This document shows positions 1-7,600 of a stretch of DNA of 16,182 nt, piece after piece; the first letter of the stretch is position 1; each line of letters begins with the position of its first letter. The stretch is from CALAZP01 sp964410725 (GTDB lineage: Bacteria > Bacteroidota > Bacteroidia > Chitinophagales > Saprospiraceae). The stretch spans positions 1-16,182 of the forward strand of contig CAYPID010000047.1 of NCBI GenBank assembly GCA_964410725.1, given 5' to 3'. The notes under the pieces were generated by a model. The model searched no databases, was not told the origin of the DNA, and saw nothing but the letters and a program-made list of their open reading frames with translations. Position numbers and translations under genes: made by a program.

Positions 1-131
1 TATAAAGCATATTCCCTTTTGGAGTAGTCTTTTGAATTACATATTGAAACAATAGGTAAACTTCAAATTTGGAGATTACGAATCTTGGATTACATTTTTT
101 TTCAACATAAAATACCAATATTCATTGTCTG

Positions 132-163
132 TTTGACTTAAACTTCCAATTATCGTATATTTA
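132..163 (+). promoter_or_regulatory. Putative Bacteroidota-type promoter of the molybdenum hydroxylase operon
   Basis: TTTG at 132-135 is followed after exactly 20 bases by TATATTTA at 156-163. This matches the Bacteroidota housekeeping consensus (TTTG, 19-20 bases, TAnnTTTG) except for the last base. Transcription would begin near 170, leaving a leader of about 80 bases before the ATG at 250. A weaker candidate, TTG 69-71 with TACATTTT 91-98, lies further upstream. This is pattern matching only. Confidence 0.45.
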
Positions 164-198
164 AGGTATATCAGTTATAGATACCATTACCCAATTCA

Positions 199-224
199 AT
201 CAATTGATAGGGTTTCTTACCCTA
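199..224 (+). promoter_or_regulatory. Palindrome and hairpin in the leader of the operon
   Basis: A perfect 10-base palindrome, ATCAATTGAT, occupies 199-208. It runs directly into a perfect 6-bp hairpin, TAGGGT at 208-213 and ACCCTA at 219-224 with a 5-base loop. Both lie in the predicted 5' leader, with the hairpin ending 25 bases before the start codon. They could be a regulator site or a leader structure that affects translation or mRNA stability; no known riboswitch is recognised. Confidence 0.3.
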
Positions 225-249
225 CCTCCATCCAACTAAAATATACCTC

Positions 250-708
250 ATGGAAAAATTCACTATTACCGTTAATAACCAAACCTATCAAGTAGAAGTG
301 GATTCCTCCACTCCTATCTTATGGGTTTTGAGAGACCATCTACAGTTAGTAGGCACCAAATATGGTTGCGGCATTGCCCAATGTGGGGCCTGTACCATTC
401 ACTTGAATGGTCAAGCTATGCGATCTTGTCAATTGCCCATAGCCGCAGTAGGAGATCAAAAAATAACCACTATTGAGGGTTTGTCCAAAAATTTGGATCA
501 CCCCGTTCAAAAAGCTTGGAAGGAAGAGGATGTTGCCCAATGTGGTTATTGCCAAGCGGGACAAATTATGCAGGTGGCTGCCATGCTCAAGGAATATCCC
601 AACCCCACTGATGAAGACATCGACCAATTTATGCAAGGCAACCTTTGCCGATGCGGCACCTATCAAAGAATTAGAAAAGCCATTAAAACAGCTGCTCAGC
701 TATCCTAA
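250..708 (+). CDS. (2Fe-2S)-binding subunit of an IorA-type molybdenum hydroxylase
   Basis: A 152-residue small subunit of the xanthine oxidase family, of the two-subunit isoquinoline 1-oxidoreductase (IorA) type. The N-terminal plant-ferredoxin domain (about 1-75) binds one [2Fe-2S] cluster through Cys40, Cys45, Cys48 and Cys60 (CGIAQCGAC pattern). The C-terminal helical domain (about 80-150) binds the second through Cys98, Cys101, Cys133 and Cys135 (CGYC and CRC motifs). All eight ligands are present and the length is normal for the family. Its role is to pass electrons from the molybdenum site in the next gene's product to an external acceptor. It has no signal peptide, so in this family it is thought to be exported bound to its Tat-bearing partner. 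The next gene starts 10 bases downstream, so the two form an operon. The true substrate cannot be told from sequence. Confidence 0.93.
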   Translation: MEKFTITVNNQTYQVEVDSSTPILWVLRDHLQLVGTKYGCGIAQCGACTIHLNGQAMRSCQLPIAAVGDQKITTIEGLSKNLDHPVQKAWKEEDVAQCGYCQAGQIMQVAAMLKEYPNPTDEDIDQFMQGNLCRCGTYQRIRKAIKTAAQLS

Positions 709-718
709 ATCAGAAATT

Positions 719-2968
719 ATGACTTTGCAAGATAAATCTATCAATAGAAGAAACTTTTTAAAAGTATCTACAGTAGCCGGTGGAGGAATGTTATTGTCTT
801 TCAATTGGTTAACTGGATGTACCCTTTCCGAAGAAGAAGTATTAACCCTACCTAAGGAGTGGTTTGAACTCAACAGTTACATCAAAATTGGGGATAATGG
901 GGTAGCCACTATTTACTCTGCCAATCCGGAATTCGGTTCTAACGTCAAGACCTCTATGCCTATGATTGTAGCCGAAGAATTGGATGTAGATTGGAAAAAA
1001 GTAATTGTTGAACAAGCAGATTTTTATCCCGATCGCTTCCAACGGCAATTTACCGGCGGAAGCCAGGGAATTAGACAGGGATGGACCCCATTAAGAACAG
1101 CTGGAGCCACAGCAAGACAGCTCCTAATCAACACAGCAGCTGAGCTTTGGGAAGTTCCTGCTGAAGAAATCACTACCAACAATGGAATGATTATTCACCA
1201 ACCCTCCGGGAAAAAGGACCACTACGGAATATTTGCTAGCCATGCTGCAACCCTGGAAGTACCTGAAAACATCAAACTCAAAGAAATAGACCAGTTCCAA
1301 ATCATAGGTCAGGGTAAAAAGAATGTGGATGCCGATAAAATTATTGGTGGGGCACCTTTGTTTAGCCTTGATTACTACGAAGAGGGTATGTTAACTGCGA
1401 TGATAGTGCAACCACCTGCTTTTGGCATGCAAATCAAATCTTTTGACGCTTCTTCAGTGAAAAATATGTCTGGAATTGTAGATGTATTTGAAATCAATTT
1501 GTTTAAAGTCGATTACAAAAGAAATTTTTTCGATACTACTACTTTCCCCAAAAAAATAGCCATTGTTGGAAAGTCAACCTGGGAAGTAATGCAAGCGAAA
1601 AAGGCTTTGGAGGTCACCTATGAACCCATTCCGACCTCTCAATTCAAAATGCAAGGATGGGGAGATAATCAACCCATCATCACCATTCCAGCTGGTTTGG
1701 AAAGTACCGAAGAGCACCTGTCCAATATGGAAAGCAAAAGTAAGTTTGATGCACAATTATTGCGTAAAGACGGAGATCCTGAAAAGGCTTTTAAAAATGC
1801 TGCCACTATTTTGGAAAGGACTTACACTGCACCGTTTTTAGCGCACAATACCATGGAACCCATGAATTGTTTTGCTGATGCTTCTGGAGAAGAAATTACC
1901 ATTTATGGGCCTACCCAAGCTCCTGAATTTATTAGGGGAACCATAGCTCAAAATATGGATATTGAACCAGAGAAAATTCATATCAAATTATCTCGTATGG
2001 GTGGAGGATTCGGCAAAAGAGCCTATAGCCACCACATTTTGGAAGCAGCCATGATATCCAGACAGGCAGGGGCGCCCGTCAAACTGATTTATTCCAGAGA
2101 AGATGATATTCTAAGTGGGGTATATCGTCCAGCCTACACGGTTACTTATCGAGCAGCTTTGGATGCCAATAATCAGTTGATTGGTTTTCATGTCAAAGGC
2201 GGTGGGGTCCCTGAATCTCCAGTTTATGCCAACAGATTCCCCGCAGGAGCCATCGATAATTACCTAGCAGAATCCTGGGAAATTCCGTCTAACATCACCA
2301 TTGGTGCATTTAGAGCGCCACGATCCAACTTTATTGCTGGTGCTGAACAATCTTTCCTGGATGAACTCGCAGAAGCCATGGGTAAGGATCCTATTGATTT
2401 TAGATTGGAACTTTTGGAACGAGCAACCAATAATCCTGTAGGAGAACGCAACGATTATGATCCACAACGCTATGCAGGAGTGATTCAGCTGGCCAAAGAA
2501 AAATCAAATTGGAAGCCTGGGGCGAATCAGAACCGTGGATTTGCAGCTTATTTTTGCCATAATACTTACGTTGCAGAAGTGCTTCAACTCAATTACGAAC
2601 AATCAGAACCTAAGGTTGAAGAAGTCATTGCTGCTGTAGATTGCGGTATTGTAGTCAACCCTGAAGGTGCCATCAATATGGCAGAAGGGGGAATTATAGA
2701 TGGGATAGGTAATGCCCTCTTTGGAGAACTTACTTTTGAGGAAGGTAAACCTACCAAGACTAATTTTGATACCTACAGGATGATTCGGATGAAAGAAGCA
2801 CCGAAATCTATTTCGGTACATTTCGTCGAAAATCAAGAAAATCCTACCGGTCTGGGTGAGCCGCTATTCCCTCCTACTTTCGGAGCAATAGCCAATGCCA
2901 TCTATAAAGTCAAAGGAAAACGGGTGTATCAACAACCATTCCTAAGAGATACCAACTTATTAGGATAA
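719..2968 (+). CDS. Molybdopterin-binding subunit of an IorB-type molybdenum hydroxylase, Tat-exported
   Basis: A 749-residue catalytic subunit of the aldehyde oxidase/xanthine dehydrogenase superfamily, IorB type, which hydroxylates aldehydes or N-heterocycles using water. The reading frame is open further upstream, to 473, but that part overlaps the [2Fe-2S] gene. The ATG at 719 is preferred because it directly precedes a twin-arginine signal (INRRNFLKVS, residues 8-17) and a hydrophobic stretch. LTGC at 31-34 could be a lipobox, so the protein may be a Tat-exported lipoprotein. Molybdenum cofactor features are visible: GGGFGKR at 428-434, FRAPRSN in the middle of the second half, and GLGEP with Glu714, the expected catalytic base. 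The C-terminus is complete. No maturation factor (XdhC type) and no cytochrome acceptor gene lie nearby, so those partners must be encoded elsewhere. Substrate is unknown. Confidence 0.92.
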   Translation: MTLQDKSINRRNFLKVSTVAGGGMLLSFNWLTGCTLSEEEVLTLPKEWFELNSYIKIGDNGVATIYSANPEFGSNVKTSMPMIVAEELDVDWKKVIVEQADFYPDRFQRQFTGGSQGIRQGWTPLRTAGATARQLLINTAAELWEVPAEEITTNNGMIIHQPSGKKDHYGIFASHAATLEVPENIKLKEIDQFQIIGQGKKNVDADKIIGGAPLFSLDYYEEGMLTAMIVQPPAFGMQIKSFDASSVKNMSGIVDVFEINLFKVDYKRNFFDTTTFPKKIAIVGKSTWEVMQAKKALEVTYEPIPTSQFKMQGWGDNQPIITIPAGLESTEEHLSNMESKSKFDAQLLRKDGDPEKAFKNAATILERTYTAPFLAHNTMEPMNCFADASGEEITIYGPTQAPEFIRGTIAQNMDIEPEKIHIKLSRMGGGFGKRAYSHHILEAAMISRQAGAPVKLIYSREDDILSGVYRPAYTVTYRAALDANNQLIGFHVKGGGVPESPVYANRFPAGAIDNYLAESWEIPSNITIGAFRAPRSNFIAGAEQSFLDELAEAMGKDPIDFRLELLERATNNPVGERNDYDPQRYAGVIQLAKEKSNWKPGANQNRGFAAYFCHNTYVAEVLQLNYEQSEPKVEEVIAAVDCGIVVNPEGAINMAEGGIIDGIGNALFGELTFEEGKPTKTNFDTYRMIRMKEAPKSISVHFVENQENPTGLGEPLFPPTFGAIANAIYKVKGKRVYQQPFLRDTNLLG

Positions 2969-2991
2969 ACATGAAAAAATGGGGTTGTTTA

Positions 2992-2999
2992 TATTTTTG
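2992..2999 (+). promoter_or_regulatory. Possible -7 box upstream of the VOC gene
   Basis: TATTTTTG fits the TAnnTTTG element of Bacteroidota promoters and lies 32 bases before the ATG at 3031. No TTG is found 19-20 bases upstream, so the match is half complete. The gene may instead be read through from the hydroxylase operon, because no hairpin terminator is seen between 2969 and 3030. Confidence 0.28.
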
Positions 3000-3030
3000 G
3001 GTTTAATTAATTTTATCCAAAATTATATCA

Positions 3031-3447
3031 ATGACCCCACCTTTTCACCTCGCTTTTCCTGTTAAAAACTTAGAAGAAACTAAATCTTTTTACGGAGGTC
3101 TTCTCGGTTGCGCCTTAGGTAGAGAATCTGATAAATGGGTTGATTTTAATTTCTTTGGTCACCAATTGTCAGCTCATGTCAAGCCAGAGGAATTAAAATT
3201 GGCAGAAAAAAATATTGTTGATGGCAAAAATGTCCCCGTCAGACATTTTGGAGCTGTATTGGAATGGGAGACCTGGCATAATTTAGCTGATAAACTTAAA
3301 AATCACGGCATAGCATTTATTATCGAACCTTATATTCGATTTGAAGGTCAAGTAGGAGAGCAAGCCACCATGTTCTTTCTAGATCCCAGTGGAAATGCCT
3401 TAGAATTTAAATCTTTTAAAGACCCCTCTCAGATTTTTGCCACTTAA
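3031..3447 (+). CDS. VOC (glyoxalase/dioxygenase) superfamily protein
   Basis: A 138-residue protein with the paired beta-alpha-beta-beta-beta layout of the vicinal oxygen chelate fold. The first module begins FHLAFPVKNLEETKSFY (residues 5-21), the second around VRHFGAVLEW (70-79), and it ends with FFLDPSGNALEFKSF (115-129). Probable metal ligands are His6, His72 and Glu125, with His49 or His44 a possible fourth. Members act as glyoxalases, extradiol dioxygenases, epimerases or resistance proteins; the sequence does not settle which. It is cytoplasmic, with no signal peptide. It follows the hydroxylase operon by 62 bases in the same direction, so a shared role in aromatic or aldehyde metabolism is possible but unproven. 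Confidence 0.85.
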   Translation: MTPPFHLAFPVKNLEETKSFYGGLLGCALGRESDKWVDFNFFGHQLSAHVKPEELKLAEKNIVDGKNVPVRHFGAVLEWETWHNLADKLKNHGIAFIIEPYIRFEGQVGEQATMFFLDPSGNALEFKSFKDPSQIFAT

Positions 3448-3913
3448 TATAAAACACTTCCTTCTCTGCTACACCGTAATTCTACTACTTTACTAAGTTC
3501 TAAAAAACCATATCAGCCTTCTTAATCCCACCTGCTTGAACTTAAAAAACTACTTGGTTCTTTAATCATAAGGAACTTTTTGTTGCACTAATCAACCCAC
3601 TTCAACAAACCTTTATTGGTTTATTACTCGAATCCCTATCAATTTCCTTAACCCTATACCAAAGAAAATCTCTATTCAATTCTCTTTCACTCTTTTTTGA
3701 AAGGTTCCCAATTATTAAATCTACGCTAATGGTTCACTAGTATATCTATATAAAAACTTGGCGCAATGCTTACCAATTGCTTTACTACTTACCATATTTT
3801 CTCAATCCCTAATTTATTTACTACTGAAATAATACTCGACGGGTAATTTAAACCCAACCATTCTAATTGGATCAGAAATTGGAATTCCAACAATAAATAG
3901 GGATGCATCATAA
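3448..3913. other. Gene-free, pyrimidine-rich spacer between convergent genes
   Basis: These 466 bases carry no convincing gene. The + strand is visibly rich in C and T and poor in G up to about 3720, then becomes AT-rich. The only structure seen is the weak hairpin at 3557-3581. A minus-strand reading frame at 3814-4014 overlaps the end of the neighbouring gene in another frame and resembles no family I know. No tRNA, repeat array or attachment site was seen. Confidence 0.6.
3557..3581 (+). terminator. Weak candidate Rho-independent terminator
   Basis: GTTCTTT (3557-3563) pairs with AAGGAAC (3570-3576), with one G-T pair, around a 6-base loop. It is followed by five Ts (3577-3581). It lies 110 bases past the VOC stop codon. 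The stem is short and AT-rich, so termination may be weak. Confidence 0.3.
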
Positions 3914-4534
3914 TTAGTCGTGAAAGCCTTTTCCAGACAGAATTTTATCAATATACTTTTCAATCCTAGCTGTACGGGTCTTGGATTGCTTAGCTTGACT
4001 AAAATAAAGCACATAACCTCTTTGTCTTCCAGGAGTTAGACTTTCAAAGGCTTTCTTCAACTCCGGAATTTCGTTAAACTTTTCAGTTAATTCTTCTGGT
4101 ATAGGTTCAGGATTTTTTTGCACAACCCCTTTTAATCCACTCAATTCATTTTCTTTAGCCTTATTCATGAGCATTTTTATTTCCTCCCCGATCGCATCTA
4201 AATCTACCGTCTCATCAATCTTTATAATTCTTCCAGTTTGAATATTATCACCTTGTTTGACAAGCAAATCAGATTCCTTTTCCAATAAGACTCCCTGAAA
4301 GAAATTGACGGAACAGAAATGCTTAAAGGCACTGATTATGAACACGTTATTACCATTAATCGTATAACAGGGCATACTCCACTTTACCTCCTCCTTCAAT
4401 CCACATGCTAATGCCCAATCTCTCAAGACCATCAATTGATCAGTCCATTTGTGAACCTTACACTCAGGAGTACCTACCAAGGAACACCTTCCACAACCAA
4501 TGGCCAAATATTGATCTACTCCAGGGTTTTTCAT
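3914..4534 (-). CDS. DUF1801 / YdeI-OmpD-associated family protein
   Basis: A 206-residue cytoplasmic protein with two recognisable parts. Residues about 27-110 are a DUF1801 domain, a small alpha/beta fold with the conserved KWSMPCYT and NVFIISAFK stretches (51-71). Residues about 140-205 match the C-terminal region of the YdeI/OmpD-associated (bacteriocin-protection) family, ending in LTPGRQRGYVLYFSQAKQSK (166-185) and then RIEKYIDKIL. The N-terminus has Cys14, Cys17, Cys25 and His28, spaced like a possible zinc site; I recall this GCGRC element from related Bacteroidota proteins. The start at 4534 fits the typical MKNP opening. The gene is alone, convergent with the VOC gene, and begins only 12 bases after the terminator of the giant gene upstream. 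Its biochemical function is unknown; the 'bacteriocin protection' label comes from distant homologues and should not be taken literally. Confidence 0.82.
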   Translation of the reverse strand: MKNPGVDQYLAIGCGRCSLVGTPECKVHKWTDQLMVLRDWALACGLKEEVKWSMPCYTINGNNVFIISAFKHFCSVNFFQGVLLEKESDLLVKQGDNIQTGRIIKIDETVDLDAIGEEIKMLMNKAKENELSGLKGVVQKNPEPIPEELTEKFNEIPELKKAFESLTPGRQRGYVLYFSQAKQSKTRTARIEKYIDKILSGKGFHD

Positions 4535-4545
4535 ATATACTGATT

Positions 4546-4588
4546 AAAAAAAATTACCGCTGCCTTCATTAAAAGACAACGGTAATTT
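4546..4588 (-). terminator. Rho-independent terminator of the large surface-protein gene
   Basis: Read on the minus strand, AAATTACCG (4588-4580) and CGGTAATTT (4559-4551) form a perfect 9-bp outer stem. The inner part pairs imperfectly (TGTC with GGCA), and a run of eight Ts follows (4553-4546). It lies 33 bases past the stop codon at 4622. Because both flanks are AT-rich it could also act weakly on the + strand. Confidence 0.75.
4549..4579 (-). promoter_or_regulatory. Possible promoter embedded in the terminator hairpin
   Basis: On the minus strand, TTG (4579-4577) is followed after 20 bases by TAATTTTT (4556-4549), close to TAnnTTTG. Transcription would start about 10 bases before the DUF1801 ATG at 4534, giving an almost leaderless mRNA. 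The T-rich tail is needed for termination anyway, so the match may be chance. Confidence 0.25.
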
Positions 4589-4621
4589 ATACATGATTCT
4601 TTAAAGATTATAGACATAGGG

Positions 4622-7600
4622 TTAATCTATCACAATCATTTTTCGGGTAGCATAGAAATCCCCAGCTTTAAGCGTATAATAATATACCCCTTCCTCTTTA
4701 ATGAAGCTCCTATCTAGTTTGATTTGATGGGTACCCTTTTCAAAATTCCCTCTAAACTCCTTAATCAACCGACCCTCAATATTGGTAATCTGCAATTCTA
4801 AATTTTTCATTTGAGGCAATACCAACTCAATAGTAGTTTCAGTATTAAATGGATTAGGATAATTCTGCCCCATTTGGATATTAGTTTGAAGTACTTCCTT
4901 AATCCCAACTGCCCCGATTTCCCCATTGGTCCAATAGATTTCTCCTCTTAACTCTTCATCTAAAAGTGTTATATGATTCAAGGGGTTGATTCCATCTGGA
5001 GCAGCTACAACCATAGAAAATAATTCAGGTACCTGATCTGACATTTCCCCATTCCATGACACTAACAATACACCATCATCTAATTTGGTCTTTCCAAAAT
5101 TTTCTTCTTTCAAAAAACCTTCCTGAAGTTCTACAAGCTTTAACACTCCAAATTCTATGGCAAATTGAAATCCTTCAATGTCATATTCCTTCATTTTGAA
5201 TATCATCTCTGATTTGCCATCAGATAAATGATTCGCTTCTACCCATATAGGAGTTATTCTTCTTACACTGAAGTTCTCTCGCTCAAATCTCGATAAATTC
5301 ACATCTCCAATTTTTATAGCAATGAAATCAGCTTGAGCATAGCTTTGCAGATTATTGATATTAATGAATTCAGGAATGGAATCCAGCCAGGGATTAGAAG
5401 GATCAGTAAATTCAAAATCAGCTGGGATAAATTTCCAGGATTTATTGGTTTCTATATTCGTTTTATTTTGTAGAATGAGTTGTCTTAATTGAACGATATC
5501 ATAGGTGGAAATATATCCAGAACCATCCACATCAGCAGCCAATAATTGATAGGGAGTGATTAAATTTTCTACCACTAAAATATGCTTGGTAATCATCAAT
5601 AAATCCTGAGTGGTCACCCCCTCTAACCAATCCCCATCAAAAGAGGGAATAACTGAATAATCATTCCCTTTGATGAGATTACGGAAGCGATACCTTCCTA
5701 ATAAATCGGTTTTTGTGGAGGCCTCACTATTTAATGTTAAATCAACATCCTGAACTGGATGGTTCTTTTCTGTAACAATTAAACCTGAGATTACAGCAAT
5801 TTCCTCGCAATAGCGTTGAGAATCAGAAATTTGGATATTGGTCACACAATAATCTTTATTGTCAGCCTCATCACTTACTACCACCAATACCAATTGGTCT
5901 CCTAATTCACTACAATCAAAAATTAGATGCTCACTCAAAGTTTGATTAAAACCAGCCTCCATTTGCAATAGATCTAAAGTAGAAACTCTTATAAACTTTC
6001 CAGTATCCACCGTCAAAACCATATCCTCCCAATCACCCCCTCCTTCTTCGCAAACTATGGAGCGATTACTCTTACTTCCACTTGTGGATATTCCAGCAAC
6101 GGTCTCATTGCCAATGTACAAATTAGTCATTGGAAAATTTGAATACGGAACGCATGGTCCGTATAGTCTACCCCCCTCTAATACTAGAGTGGTAACCCCT
6201 GAATTTTCTGCGAAGGTATCTACCTCTGGGATAATGATGTTATGGAAAACTCCTGATTCTTCGGTTGCTTCAAAATTAATCACTATTGATCCCTCCATGT
6301 CTCTAAGATCTAAATAAATACCACTTTCAGAGACTAAAGGAATTGTGCTGTCCCATTTGTAAGCTTTTGCCGAAGGCGTAACCCCACTGCAATCCATTCC
6401 AGCACTTAATAAGAGGGAGGATGCCGAGACCTCAACTGAAGGAAGAGGAAATTCCTCTAAGTTTTCTAAAGAAACCTCTAAATCAGTATGACAAATCGGT
6501 ATGGGTGGCAAACTATCCACTACAGAGTATCTAAAGTGGTAGGTTGCTGTATTACCGCATAAATCCGCAATTACTATTTCAATAGCATGTTGTCCTAAGG
6601 GCACTTCTGCATCTAATTGTAGGGTGTATAGGTCTATTTTGGTTAAGCTTTCCAAAATATTTTGATCCGAAACGAATTCCTCTGTTGTTGATACATCCAA
6701 ATCTAAACCAGCACTTACGATCTGCCAATCAGTGGCAACCAAACAACTATCAATAACGCTCCATTCTTTTTGAATCCTTCCCAGACAATCATCATCACTT
6801 TGAGCATTAGAAAAAATAGTTTCGGCGTCTAATTCCTGAATCAAAGGAGGGATGGCATCGTAAACCTCAATTTTCTGGGTATATTCGAAAAATCCTTGTG
6901 CAAATGGAACATCTAGGCTTTCAGTTGATTCTAGAAAGGTATGTGATTCTACTGTTCCTTCCTGGTATGCGCCAAAAACTAAAGAATCTACCAGGACACC
7001 CATTTCATTGTAGAAATGAATAACAGTTAGGTCGTCTACATTAATGGATTCATTGGAAGATTGATATTCCACTTCTGCTCGATAAGGTCCTCCTACTTCC
7101 TCAGAATTGAGCAATACCCAGGGAGATCCCTCACCATCAAATTCACACCAGTTGATCATTCTATATTTTCGCTCCACGAGATAGCAAGCTCCTATTTCAG
7201 TGGGTAAAATCCTATCGGAGAAGGATACATTAACCATATCACATCCTAGATGCTCAACCTCTAGTTTGGAAATTTCCTCAGTTACTAAACTGCCATTTTC
7301 CTGATAGGGAATAAATTCAAAGTCGTCGTAAAGACTATTTGCAAATGCACCAATTAGGACTCGCCCGCATATCCTTTCCAAGTCAAGGTCACTTGTTTGG
7401 TACATAACATTATTATTAATTGAAAAGGAAAGGCTGTCTGGAGTAATCCTTATCTGAATAATGTACCAATCTGGGTAGTTGGTCGGAACGCTATTGCCAG
7501 GACCTTCTGCTACTTTTTCTCCACTTAGCAAAAATGCCCATCCATCATCGTCTGTACCCTTTTGTCTAATGTCAGCTACTATTGCTCTATCTGAATAATC

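Noticed and set aside
473..718. Upstream extension of the molybdopterin subunit reading frame
   Set aside because: It lies inside the [2Fe-2S] gene in another frame and would bury the twin-arginine signal; the ATG at 719 fits better.
3814..4014. Minus-strand frame overlapping the end of the DUF1801 gene
   Set aside because: Half of it is the DUF1801 coding sequence read in another frame, and the remaining 33 or so residues match no family I recognise.
5470..5620. Cellulosome assignment based on the dockerin-like and cohesin-like segments
   Set aside because: Such segments are common in Saprospiraceae T9SS proteins without any cellulosome, and no scaffold or cellulase gene is present.
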